From Alphaproteobacteria bacterium (GTDB lineage: Bacteria; Pseudomonadota; Alphaproteobacteria; Reyranellales; Reyranellaceae): DNA of 7,913 nucleotides. Within the stretch, counting starts at the first letter, position 1. Each line of letters opens with the position of its first letter. Both the position numbers and the translations under genes were made by a program. Below the pieces are notes generated by a model. It was not told the DNA's origin. It saw only the letters and a list, made by a program, of their open reading frames with translations, and did no database searches. The stretch spans positions 1 through 7,913 of the forward strand of contig JABCYT010000128.1 in NCBI GenBank assembly GCA_013290035.1. Reading direction: 5' to 3'. Positions 1-6,285 of the stretch are shown in pieces.

Positions 1-819
1 GGGTGCGTTGTCATTCGCTTCCAGGATATCATTCGCTTCGGCATCGACTTGCGCGTGTCGGCTCGCGTGTTCCTTGCGCGAGTGCTGTGGTTGCAGGGCT
101 TTGCCGATCAGGCGGTGCGCACTGCCGAAACAAGCATCGAAGAGGCACAAGCGGGCGGTCACGCAATGTCACTGTGTTACGCCCTCGCCTTGGCGGCATG
201 CCCGATCGCGCTGTGGGTGGGAAACCTGGCCGCCGCAGTGCGTCATACGGGGATGCTGGTCGATCATTCGAGAAAGCATAGCTTGCTGCTGTGGAGCGAT
301 CTTGGTACCAGGCTTCAAAGGGTCGTGGTCCTCAAGGGTGGCGATTTAGAAGCAGGATTGCGACTGCTGCCGGCCGGTCTTGACGAGATCGCCGAGCCCA
401 ACTTCAACTTTCTGATCTTCCTGAGCGAGCTGGTGGAAGCCTTGGCTCACGCCGGGCGAGTCGCCGAGGGATTTGCGGTGCTCGAAGCACGGATCGCGCA
501 GTCCGAGGCAGGCTTCTACGCGCCCGAGTTGCTGCGCCTCAAAGGCGAACTTTTCCTGTTGCAGGGCGCGCCTGCAGCCGCGGAAACGGCGGAGGACCTC
601 TTCCGGCAGGCGCTCGATGAGGCGCGCCAGCAAAAGTCGCTGTCTTGGGAGTTGCGCGCGGCGACGAGCCTCGCCCGCCTGCTCCGTCATCACGGCCGCC
701 ACGCTGACGCCATCAACTGCCTCCAGCCGATCTACAACCGCTTTACGGAGGGTTTCGACACCGCAGACCTGATCGCGGCGAAACACCTTCTGAATGAGTC
801 CGTGCGTTCACCATGTTGA
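1..819 (+). CDS. C-terminal part of a large ATPase/TPR-type signalling regulator (5' end outside window)
   Basis: The frame is open from base 1 and ends with TGA at 817-819, giving 272 residues; the TTG at 49 is not a likely true start because coding continues upstream of it. The protein is almost all helical, with TPR-like repeats. Its C-terminal part carries a pattern I recognise from long alphaproteobacterial regulators that join an N-terminal winged-helix or nucleotide-cyclase domain to an AAA/NB-ARC-like ATPase and a TPR tail: ELLRLKGELFLLQG, then SWELRAATSLARLLRHHGR, then YNRFTEGFDTADLIAAKHLL. The earlier LARVLWLQGFADQAVRTAE and CYALALAACPIALWVGNL segments fit the same family. No catalytic or DNA-binding domain is inside the window, so its input and target cannot be stated. 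It converges on the CYTH gene and overlaps it by 77 bp. A short segment near the left edge (IIRFGI) looks like an insertion relative to the family. Family assignment is fairly secure; function is not. Confidence 0.8.
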   Translation, partial: GCVVIRFQDIIRFGIDLRVSARVFLARVLWLQGFADQAVRTAETSIEEAQAGGHAMSLCYALALAACPIALWVGNLAAAVRHTGMLVDHSRKHSLLLWSDLGTRLQRVVVLKGGDLEAGLRLLPAGLDEIAEPNFNFLIFLSELVEALAHAGRVAEGFAVLEARIAQSEAGFYAPELLRLKGELFLLQGAPAAAETAEDLFRQALDEARQQKSLSWELRAATSLARLLRHHGRHADAINCLQPIYNRFTEGFDTADLIAAKHLLNESVRSPC

Positions 820-1252
820 TCTTCTTGTAGTCGGGATTGCCTGTGACCTCCCGACCGACCCAAACTGGAAGCGCAAGCTCGGCCGTCTCCGACGGAAGCT
901 CGACTTCAGCCAGGATTACGCCGTCCAGTATCCCCTTGTAGACATCGACTTGCCATGTAAGCCGACCGTGAGGGACGAAATATCGGGTCTTTGCAAGCTC
1001 GCGACGAAGGCAATGGTGGGCGATCAACTCCTCGGCATCGGCTCGGGGTATTTCATACTCAAATTCTGCATTTGCCAGACTTTCCGTCTTCGACTTCACG
1101 GCCAAAGTGGCTCGCTGATCGCAAATCCTGACACGCACCTTGCGGCCATTGGCGACTGCGATCAGCCCGTCCCTGATCTCCTGTTGCCGTGTAGAAAAAC
1201 CCCGCCAGCTTTCGTCACGCACCAAGAACTTTCTTTCAATCTCGACGGCCAT
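743..1252 (-). CDS. CYTH-domain protein, probable inorganic triphosphatase
   Basis: A 169-residue protein. I chose the ATG at 1252 because the CYTH signature ExExK (E4, E6, K8 in MAVEIERKFL) follows at once and GAGGAA (1257-1262) precedes it; the longer frame to 1363 adds only non-family residues. CYTH enzymes form a tunnel of charged residues that binds triphosphate with a divalent metal. The expected strands are visible: KVRVRI (38-43), AVKSK (51-55), EFEYEIP (63-69), K88/R90, WQVDVYKG (100-107), LAEVELPSE (114-122) and the EVTG..DYKK end motif (135-144). Bacterial short CYTH proteins of this type usually hydrolyse inorganic triphosphate; thiamine triphosphate or another substrate is possible. 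After about residue 148 the family match stops and a basic tail (RTHSEGVSPRSGLRCRNPP) follows, encoded within the 3' end of the opposing regulator gene. It lies 150 bp behind cyoD on the same strand; whether it shares that transcript is unknown. Confidence 0.87.
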   Translation of the reverse strand: MAVEIERKFLVRDESWRGFSTRQQEIRDGLIAVANGRKVRVRICDQRATLAVKSKTESLANAEFEYEIPRADAEELIAHHCLRRELAKTRYFVPHGRLTWQVDVYKGILDGVILAEVELPSETAELALPVWVGREVTGNPDYKKINMVNARTHSEGVSPRSGLRCRNPP

Positions 1253-1256
1253 GTCT

Positions 1257-1262
1257 TTCCTC
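1257..1262 (-). promoter_or_regulatory. Ribosome binding site of the CYTH gene
   Basis: The minus strand reads GAGGAAAGAC followed by ATG. The GAGG core is about 6 nt from the ATG at 1252. This site and the CYTH motif right after the ATG fix the start and argue against the upstream in-frame start at 1363. Confidence 0.65.
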
Positions 1263-1308
1263 GTTGCCCAGGATAACGTCTCGAGTGGTTTAACAACGCT
1301 CGGACATG

Positions 1309-1383
1309 TTCGATAGCGATGTGCCCTTCCTCGAAGTGCGACCGTTGGTCGTCTCTGGTCCACAGGTCAATGCATCGGATCAT
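1309..1383 (-). pseudogene. Possible N-terminal remnant of a small cupin-like gene in the cyoD-CYTH gap
   Basis: An ATG at 1383-1381, 20 nt after the cyoD stop, opens a frame beginning MIRCIDLWTRDDQRSHFEEG. From memory this resembles the N-terminus of small cupin-fold proteins of Proteobacteria (pattern R-x-L-W-T-x-x-D-x-x-S-H-F-E-E-G). The resemblance fades after about 25 residues, near 1309. The frame then runs into the CYTH gene in another reading frame and stops at 1162, so no cupin barrel could be made. I read it as a truncated gene remnant; a short chance frame is the main alternative. The rest of the gap (1253-1308 and 1384-1402) shows only the CYTH ribosome binding site and a weak 5-bp hairpin at 1339-1351. 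Confidence 0.33.
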
Positions 1384-1402
1384 GGTTCGCCCCGAATGCC
1401 GG

Positions 1403-1798
1403 TCAGTGCTGCATATGCAAATTCATTAGCTCCGGCCGCGGCATCATGTTGTGGTTGAGATCGGCCATGATCCACAGCGAGCCGACGACGACCAGGATCA
1501 CGGTGAGGATGCCGAACGCCAGCGCCAGCACGTTGTTGGTGTTGTCCGGTCCGGTCGTGATGTGCAGGAAGAAGACCAGGTGGATGCCCATCTGGGCGAC
1601 GGCGAGCACGACGAGGCCAAGGGGGACGCCCGGCCCCCACAGCAGGCCGGTGTTGGCGACCCAGAACGATGTGGCCGTGAGGCCCACAGCGAGCAGCAAT
1701 CCGATCGTGTAGACGAGCACGCCGGCGGACTCCCGCTCTTCGCTTTCGGCAGGCATCGATGGATCTCCGGGCGGCCGGTCGAATGCGGTGTCGGTCAT
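1403..1798 (-). CDS. cyoD: Cytochrome bo3 ubiquinol oxidase subunit IV (CyoD)
   Basis: Encodes 131 residues, close to the usual 110-130. CyoD is the small membrane subunit of the bo3 quinol oxidase; it has no redox centre and supports assembly and CuB binding of subunit I. Three membrane segments are visible at about residues 26-48, 56-80 and 87-112. The family core MGIHLVFFLHI (70-80) followed by a short loop and the third helix, then WIMADLNHNMMP, is typical. The first 24 residues are polar and rich in Pro and Glu. The ATG at 1798 overlaps the cyoC stop as ATGA and has GGAG (1806-1809) 7 nt upstream, which decides the start over the frame's earlier start at 1837 and over Met15. The tail ends in LHMQH, with a TGCATATGCA palindrome at 1410-1419. 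It is the last oxidase gene of the cluster; no U-rich terminator hairpin follows it. Confidence 0.95.
   Translation of the reverse strand: MTDTAFDRPPGDPSMPAESEERESAGVLVYTIGLLLAVGLTATSFWVANTGLLWGPGVPLGLVVLAVAQMGIHLVFFLHITTGPDNTNNVLALAFGILTVILVVVGSLWIMADLNHNMMPRPELMNLHMQH
1410..1419. repeat. 10-bp palindrome in the 3' end of cyoD, shared with cyoA
   Basis: TGCATATGCA is a perfect palindrome encoding parts of LHMQ near the CyoD C-terminus, 5 nt before the stop codon. It is identical to the core of the longer palindrome in the cyoA tail. Codon choice for His-Met may explain it. Confidence 0.5.
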
Positions 1799-2421
1799 GC
1801 GCGGACTCCCATCAGATAGACGACCGTGAACAGCCACACCCAGACGATGTCGAGCGCGTGCCAGAACAGGGAGAAGCAGGCCAGGCGACGCTGCACGGTG
1901 GGATGGAAGCCTCTGAGAACCACCTGGACCATCATCACGACCAGCCAGACCAGCCCGGCCGTCACATGCAGCCCATGGCAGCCGACCAGGGTGAAGAAGG
2001 CGGACAGGAAGGCGCTGCGCTGCGGGCCGTCGCCGCGGACGATCATGTCGGCGAACTCCCGGAGCTCGAGCGCGAGGAACGCCAGGCCGAGTGCGAAGGT
2101 GACGAAAGCGCCGAAATAGGTGCCGAGGTGACGTCGCGACTTCACCGCCAGCGACATCAGTCCGCAGGTGTAACTCGAGGCAAGCAGGCAGGCGGTTTCG
2201 ACGGCGACGCTTGTCTGGCTGAACAACTGCACGCCGTTCGGCCCGCCGTCAGTCGCGCGCGCCAGTACGGCATAGGCCGCAAAGAGCGTCGCGAACATCA
2301 CGATGTCGCTCAGCAGGAAGATCCAGAAGCCGTAGGCGACGACGACTCGCTTCGGCGCCGGGCCGGCTTCGCTTGCCGCAAGCTCCGGCGGGACATCGGA
2401 AAGGGCAACAGCGATGTTCAT
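1795..2421 (-). CDS. cyoC: Cytochrome bo3 ubiquinol oxidase subunit III (CyoC)
   Basis: Encodes 208 residues, the normal length for a five-helix quinol oxidase subunit III. It is an integral inner-membrane subunit without metal centres that packs against subunit I and supports stability of the proton-pumping complex. Visible family segments are [21 protein letters not shown] (helix 1, about 30-50), [21 protein letters not shown] (72-92), the third helix near 101-121, [18 protein letters not shown] (147-164) and [20 protein letters not shown] (186-205). The E-T-A (75-77) and H-G-L-H (149-152) positions are those conserved in heme-copper oxidase subunit III. The start is the ATG at 2421, which overlaps the cyoB stop as ATGA and has a strong GGAGGT (2428-2433) 6 nt upstream. 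The frame's earlier start at 2994 only adds antisense-like Pro/Arg-rich sequence overlapping cyoB, so I rejected it. Confidence 0.96.
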   Translation of the reverse strand: MNIAVALSDVPPELAASEAGPAPKRVVVAYGFWIFLLSDIVMFATLFAAYAVLARATDGGPNGVQLFSQTSVAVETACLLASSYTCGLMSLAVKSRRHLGTYFGAFVTFALGLAFLALELREFADMIVRGDGPQRSAFLSAFFTLVGCHGLHVTAGLVWLVVMMVQVVLRGFHPTVQRRLACFSLFWHALDIVWVWLFTVVYLMGVRA

Positions 2422-4373
2422 GGCATGACCTCCGCCGGATGAGCGCGGTCGAAGCGGGCGAGCTCGACGGCGGGCACTTCGATCTCCTCCTGGCGGCGGA
2501 AGGCGAAGGCGAGCAGCGTCACGAAGGCGCCGAGCAGGCCCAGCCCGGCCATCCACCAGATGTGCCAGATCAAGGCAAAGCCGGTGACGACGGCAAAGAA
2601 GGCCGTGATGACTCCGATCGGGCTGTTGTTGGGCATTTCGATCGCCTTGTAGTCCTGCGTCTCTTTGGCAGGCGTCCGCCGGGCAAAACGGCCGACCGAT
2701 GGCAGGACGGCAAAGTTCCAGGCCGGCGGCGGCGACGGCGTGAACCATTCGAGCGTGCGGCCCCCCCAGGGATTGCCCGTCGTATCCCGCAGCTGCCGGC
2801 GGGCGCGGACCGAGACGACGAGCTGGATGGCCTGGCAGGCGACGCCGGCCAGGATCACCACGGCACCGAGCGCCGCCACCATCAGCCACGGCTGCCAGGC
2901 CGGATTGTCGTAGTGCTGCAGGCGGCGGGTCATGCCCATCAGGCCCACCGCATAGAGCGGCATGAAGGCGAGGTAGAAGCCCGTGAACCAGCACCAGAAC
3001 GAGGCCTTGCCCCAGCGCTCGTCGAGCCTGAAACCGAATACCTTGGGGAACCAGTAATTGTAGCCCGCCATCAGGCCGAACACGACGCCGCCGATGATGG
3101 TGTTATGGAAGTGCGCCACCAGGAACAGGCTGTTGTGCACCTGGAAGTCGGCGGGCGGCACGGCCATCAGCACGCCGGTCATGCCGCCGACGACGAAGGT
3201 GATCATGAATCCGATCGACCACAGCATCGGCACCGTGAAGCGGACGCGGCCGCCATACATGGTGAACAGCCAGTTGAAGACCTTCACGCCGGTCGGCACG
3301 GCGATGATCATGGTCATGACGCCGAAGAAGCCGTTGACGTCGGCGCTGCCGCCCATGGTGAAGAAATGGTGCAGCCAGACCAGGAAGGACAGCACGCAGA
3401 TCGCCATGGTGGCGGCGACCATGGAGCGGTAGCCGAACAGCGGCTTGCCCGAGAAGGTCGCCACGACCTCGGAGTAGATGCCGAACGCCGGCAGGACGAG
3501 GATATAGACCTCGGGATGGCCCCAGACCCAGAACAGGTTGACGTACATCATGGCGTTGCCGCCGCCGTCGACCGAGAAGAAGTGGAAGCCGAGATAGCGG
3601 TCGAGCAGCAGCATGGCGAAGGTCGCCGTGAGCACCGGGAAGGCCGCGACGATCAGCAGGCTAGTCGCCAGGGCGGTCCAGCAGAACACCGGCATGCGCA
3701 TGTAGCCCATGCCCGGCGCGCGCAACTTCAGGATCGTGGTGACGAAGTTGATGCCCGACAGCAGCGTGCCGATGCCGGAGATCTGCAGCGACCAGAGATA
3801 ATAGTCGACGCCGACGCCGGGCGAGAATTGCAGCTCGCTGAGCGGCGGATAGGCGACCCAGCCGGTCTTGGCGAACTCGCCGACCGCCAGCGAGATGTTG
3901 ATCAGCAGCGCGCCCGAAGCGGTCAGCCAGAAGCTCACCGAGTTCAGGGTCGGGAAAGCGACGTCACGCACGCCAAGCTGCAGCGGCACGACGACGTTTA
4001 TCACGCCGATCACGAACGGCATCGCCATGAAGAAGATCATGATGGTGCCGTGCGCCGAGAAGATCTGGTCGAAGTGTTCCGGCGGCAGGTAGCCTTGCGC
4101 CCCGCCGACGGCGACCGCCTGCTGCGCGCGCATCATGATGGCGTCGGAAAAGCCGCGCAGCAGCATGACCAGGGCGAGCAGGATGTACATCACGCCGATG
4201 CGCTTGTGGTCCACCGAGGTGATCCAGTCGCGCCACAGCGGGGCCCAATATCCCTTGAAGGTGATGAAGGACAGGACGGCCACGATCACCAGGACCATGA
4301 AGGCCGTCGCGCCCATGATGATCGGTTGATCGAGCGGGATCGCGTCCCAGCTGAGCTTGCCCAGGAGATTCAC
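2418..4373 (-). CDS. cyoB: Cytochrome bo3 ubiquinol oxidase subunit I (CyoB), catalytic and proton-pumping
   Basis: Encodes 651 residues, close to E. coli CyoB (663), and collinear with it with a constant offset of two residues through the core. The subunit holds heme b, heme o3 and CuB and reduces O2 to water using ubiquinol. All key residues are visible: H108 and H423 (heme b), H286, H335 and H336 (CuB) with the cross-linking Y290, and H421 (heme o3). The D-channel D137 with E288 and the K-channel K364 are intact. So are the quinol-site residues R73, D77, H100 and Q103. The motif WGHPEVY (284-290) marks the active site. The C-terminal region has the quinol oxidase signature [16 protein letters not shown] (530-543) and two extra helices. 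The start is GTG at 4373, overlapping the cyoA stop as GTGA, with AGAGGG (4381-4386) 7 nt upstream; MFGKLSLDA-like family N-termini align with [10 protein letters not shown]. The longer frame to 4856 is out of frame with cyoA and is spurious. Confidence 0.98.
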   Translation of the reverse strand: MNLLGKLSWDAIPLDQPIIMGATAFMVLVIVAVLSFITFKGYWAPLWRDWITSVDHKRIGVMYILLALVMLLRGFSDAIMMRAQQAVAVGGAQGYLPPEHFDQIFSAHGTIMIFFMAMPFVIGVINVVVPLQLGVRDVAFPTLNSVSFWLTASGALLINISLAVGEFAKTGWVAYPPLSELQFSPGVGVDYYLWSLQISGIGTLLSGINFVTTILKLRAPGMGYMRMPVFCWTALATSLLIVAAFPVLTATFAMLLLDRYLGFHFFSVDGGGNAMMYVNLFWVWGHPEVYILVLPAFGIYSEVVATFSGKPLFGYRSMVAATMAICVLSFLVWLHHFFTMGGSADVNGFFGVMTMIIAVPTGVKVFNWLFTMYGGRVRFTVPMLWSIGFMITFVVGGMTGVLMAVPPADFQVHNSLFLVAHFHNTIIGGVVFGLMAGYNYWFPKVFGFRLDERWGKASFWCWFTGFYLAFMPLYAVGLMGMTRRLQHYDNPAWQPWLMVAALGAVVILAGVACQAIQLVVSVRARRQLRDTTGNPWGGRTLEWFTPSPPPAWNFAVLPSVGRFARRTPAKETQDYKAIEMPNNSPIGVITAFFAVVTGFALIWHIWWMAGLGLLGAFVTLLAFAFRRQEEIEVPAVELARFDRAHPAEVMP

Positions 4374-5248
4374 TTTTCCGCCCTCTGTGCAGTCGAATGC
4401 GCGTGCCCCGCGGAACCATGCATATGCATGGCGGAGCCCAGGATGCCGTTGAACAGGTCGGGAGCGACCGACCGATAGGTGAAGGGAGCGACCGCCGAGC
4501 TCGGCTTGGCGAGCGCGGCGTAGGTGCCGGCGTCGAGCATCGGGCCGGCGCCGCGTGCCCCGTCGATCCACTGGGCGAACGCCTCGGGCGGGACAGCGTC
4601 GACAGTGAAGCGCATGTCGGCGAAACCCTCGCCGCTGTAATTGGCGGACAGGCCGCGATAGGTGCCCTCGTGGTCGGCCTGCAGGTGCAGGCGCGTCACC
4701 ATGCCGGCCATGGTGTAGATCTGGCTGCCGAGCTGCGGCACGAAGAAGCTGTTCATGACGCCCGAGGAGGTGAGTTCGAAGCTGACGGGCGTGCCGACGG
4801 GAACGGTCAAATGGTTGACGCTGGCGATCCCCTGGTCGGGGTAGATGAACAGCCACTTCCAGTCGAGCGAGACGACCTGGACCCGGACCGGATCGACGTT
4901 CGAGTCGATCGGCTTGCGCGGATCGAGGTCGTGCGCGCCGATCCAGGCGACGCCACCGACCAGCAGCACCGTCATCGCCGGGATCGACCAGACGAGCAAC
5001 TCGAGGCGGCCGGAATAGGTGAAGTCCGGCCGGTAGCGGGCATACCGGTTGGACGAGCGGAACCAGTAGGCGACGCCGATCGTGGCGAGGATCGTGGGGA
5101 CGACGATCGCCAGCATGATGGCGAGCGAGTTGAACAGGATCTCCCGATCGGCCGCCGCAATCGGACCCTTGGGATCGAGGACGCCCTCGGAGCAGCCGGC
5201 GAGCGCCGCTGCGCCGATCAGGAGAGCAGCGAACAGACCGCGTCGCAT
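4370..5248 (-). CDS. cyoA: Cytochrome bo3 ubiquinol oxidase subunit II (CyoA), lipoprotein
   Basis: Encodes 292 residues. The N-terminus is a lipoprotein signal ([20 protein letters not shown]) with a LAGC lipobox, so C19 should be lipidated. Two membrane helices follow (about 39-62 and 83-104), then a periplasmic cupredoxin-fold domain (about 120-218). The CuA site of cytochrome c oxidases is absent: where CuA proteins have Cys-x3-Cys this protein reads [12 protein letters not shown] (201-212), and the first His ligand position is taken by MN (165-166). This marks it as a quinol oxidase, not a cytochrome c oxidase. A C-terminal aromatic-rich segment ([16 protein letters not shown], 256-271) matches the region found in quinol oxidase subunit II, and a His/Met-rich tail ([12 protein letters not shown]) follows. 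The start at 5248 is fixed by the signal peptide and by GGAGG (5255-5259) 6 nt upstream, inside the end of cyoE; the stop/start junction is TGACATG. The longer frame to 5614 is spurious. Confidence 0.97.
   Translation of the reverse strand: MRRGLFAALLIGAAALAGCSEGVLDPKGPIAAADREILFNSLAIMLAIVVPTILATIGVAYWFRSSNRYARYRPDFTYSGRLELLVWSIPAMTVLLVGGVAWIGAHDLDPRKPIDSNVDPVRVQVVSLDWKWLFIYPDQGIASVNHLTVPVGTPVSFELTSSGVMNSFFVPQLGSQIYTMAGMVTRLHLQADHEGTYRGLSANYSGEGFADMRFTVDAVPPEAFAQWIDGARGAGPMLDAGTYAALAKPSSAVAPFTYRSVAPDLFNGILGSAMHMHGSAGHAHSTAQRAEK
4416..4431. repeat. 16-bp perfect palindrome in the 3' end of cyoA
   Basis: CCATGCATATGCATGG reads the same on both strands. It encodes the Met-His repeat of the CyoA tail (AMHMHG). 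Its central ten bases, TGCATATGCA, recur at 1410-1419 in the end of cyoD. The simplest reading is that it follows from the CAT/ATG codons of the His/Met tail; a role as protein-binding or RNA-structure site about 43 nt upstream of the cyoB start cannot be excluded. Confidence 0.6.
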
Positions 5249-5249
5249 G

Positions 5250-6209
5250 TCAGCCCTCCCCTGCCGTGGCGACGCCGACATGGGCGTCCGCAGATGACAA
5301 GTCGGCCTGGGCGGGGCCTCCGTGGTGGTCGGACAGCAGTGCGGCAAACAGCAGGAAGAGATAGGCGATGGACAACACGAACAGCCGCCGGGCCACCGGC
5401 GCATCGCCCTCGCGCATTCTGCCGAGCCGCAAGGCGATGGCGATGAAGAGCGCGCCCCAGACGACGGCGATCGCGCCATAGAGCGCACCGGCAAATCCCA
5501 GCACGCAGGGCAGCAGCGAAGCCGGCACCAGGAGAAGGCTGTAAAGCACGATCTGCCGCTTGGTCGCCGCGCGGCCGGCGACGACCGGCAGCATGGGCAC
5601 GCCGGCACGGGCATAGTCGTCGCTGCGATTGAGCGCCAGCGCCCAGAAATGGGGCGGCGTCCACAGGAAGACGATCAGGAACAGCACCAGCGGCTCGAGT
5701 CCGATATCGCCGGTGGCCGCGGCCCAGCCGATCACCGGCGGCAGGGCACCGGCGGCCCCGCCGATGACGATGTTGTACGGCGTGCGCCGCTTCAGCCAGG
5801 CCGTGTAGACCACGACGTAGAAGAGGATCGTGAAGGCGAGCAATCCGGCCGCCACCAGGTTCGCCGCGAGCGCAAGCACGACGACGCTGCCAGCGGCAAG
5901 GACCAGCCCGAACGCGAGCGCTTCGCCCTGGCCAATCCTGCCGCTGGGAATGGGCCGGCGGGCCGTGCGTGTCATGACGGCGTCGATGTCGGCGTCGTAC
6001 CACATGTTGAGGATGCCGGCGGCGCCGGCTCCCGCCGCAATGGCAAGGACTGCCATGCACGCGCGAAGCGGGGCGAGATCACCTGGTGCAATGGTCAAGC
6101 CAACGACTGCGGTGAAGACGGCGAGCATCATCACCCCGGGTTTCGTCAGGGTGACGAAGTCGGCCAGGCGGCTGCGTTGCTTCGAGACGAGAAGGGAGAT
6201 GCTTGCCAT
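5250..6209 (-). CDS. cyoE: Protoheme IX farnesyltransferase, heme O synthase (CyoE/CtaB)
   Basis: Encodes 319 residues, the usual size is about 290-320. This UbiA-family membrane enzyme attaches a farnesyl group from farnesyl diphosphate to the 2-vinyl group of heme b, giving the heme O of the bo3 active site. The first substrate-binding motif [20 protein letters not shown] (68-87) holds N68, D72 and D76, which coordinate the diphosphate through Mg2+. The second conserved loop is [20 protein letters not shown] (136-155), followed by PPVIGW (157-162) and by [20 protein letters not shown] (185-204), a signature of heme O synthases. About eight or nine hydrophobic helices surround these loops, and the last 25 residues are polar. 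I chose ATG 6209 over the in-frame ATG at 6242 because AGGA (6217-6220) lies 7 nt upstream of it and the extra 11 residues (rich in Cys, Asn, Gln) are not family-like. Its placement ahead of cyoA, instead of after cyoD, differs from the E. coli cyoABCDE order. Confidence 0.97.
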   Translation of the reverse strand: MASISLLVSKQRSRLADFVTLTKPGVMMLAVFTAVVGLTIAPGDLAPLRACMAVLAIAAGAGAAGILNMWYDADIDAVMTRTARRPIPSGRIGQGEALAFGLVLAAGSVVVLALAANLVAAGLLAFTILFYVVVYTAWLKRRTPYNIVIGGAAGALPPVIGWAAATGDIGLEPLVLFLIVFLWTPPHFWALALNRSDDYARAGVPMLPVVAGRAATKRQIVLYSLLLVPASLLPCVLGFAGALYGAIAVVWGALFIAIALRLGRMREGDAPVARRLFVLSIAYLFLLFAALLSDHHGGPAQADLSSADAHVGVATAGEG

Positions 6210-6216
6210 CGCCTGT

Positions 6217-6220
6217 TCCT
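6217..6220 (-). promoter_or_regulatory. Ribosome binding site that decides the cyoE start
   Basis: The minus strand reads AGGAACAGGCG and then ATG at 6209. AGGA is 7 nt from this ATG. The alternative ATG at 6242 has only an AAGG ending 3 nt before it, too close, so the 6209 start is preferred. Confidence 0.55.
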
Positions 6221-6223
6221 GAT

Positions 6224-6241
6224 TGTCGTTACAACACGACA
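6224..6241. promoter_or_regulatory. 18-bp inverted repeat upstream of cyoE, possible operator or leader hairpin
   Basis: TGTCGT (6224-6229) and ACGACA (6236-6241) are perfect inverted copies around the 6-bp spacer TACAAC. A smaller nested repeat TTGT/ACAA (6223-6226 and 6231-6234) lies within it. The element sits in the 76-bp ndh-cyoE gap, with its near edge 14 bp from the cyoE start and only 3 bp from its Shine-Dalgarno. It could bind a dimeric regulator or fold as a 6-bp hairpin that affects cyoE translation. No recognisable -35/-10 pair is next to it, and no U-run follows, so it is not a standard terminator. I do not recognise it as the site of a known regulator. Confidence 0.4.
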
Positions 6242-6285
6242 TAGGCCTTGGGCCCCGCGCGACATATCCCTCGGATGGGGGAGAG

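Larger units (their letters stand above)
6210..6285. other. ndh-cyoE intergenic gap
   Basis: A 76-bp gap, the largest between ndh and cyoD. It holds the inverted repeat at 6224-6241 and the cyoE ribosome binding site. A G/C-rich stretch (GGGGCCCAAGGCC on the minus strand, about 6243-6255) can form only a 4-bp stem with no U-run. I see no clear sigma-70 promoter. Confidence 0.5.

Noticed and set aside
1339..1351. Hairpin CGACC-GTT-GGTCG after cyoD as a possible terminator.
   Set aside because: The stem is only 5 bp with a 3-nt loop and no U-run on the minus strand, so it is too weak to call.
2422..2994. N-terminal extension of cyoC to 2994.
   Set aside because: It overlaps the cyoB coding region out of frame; the ATG at 2421 has GGAGGT and the ATGA overlap, and gives the normal family length.
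2373..4478. A 701-codon open frame on the plus strand antisense to cyoB, and a similar long one at 4397-5446.
   Set aside because: They are fully antisense to strongly recognised cyoB, cyoA and cyoE. Their products are rich in His, Asp, Arg, Gln and Glu with no domain, the usual mirror of GC-rich membrane-protein codons.
4374..4856. N-terminal extension of cyoB to a start at 4856.
   Set aside because: It lies within cyoA in another frame and reads as Arg/Pro/His-rich noise; the GTGA junction and family N-terminus fix the start at 4373.
4871..5248. Possibility that the cluster is an aa3-type cytochrome c oxidase (coxBAC/ctaB).
   Set aside because: CyoA lacks the CuA Cys-x3-Cys and His ligands, CyoB carries the quinol-site residues R73, D77, H100 and Q103, and a short CyoD is present.
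5218..6060. Other long minus- and plus-strand frames over cyoE and ndh (for example 5218-6060, 5322-6350, 6599-7099).
   Set aside because: They are shadows of cyoE and ndh in other frames, with biased composition and no recognisable domain.
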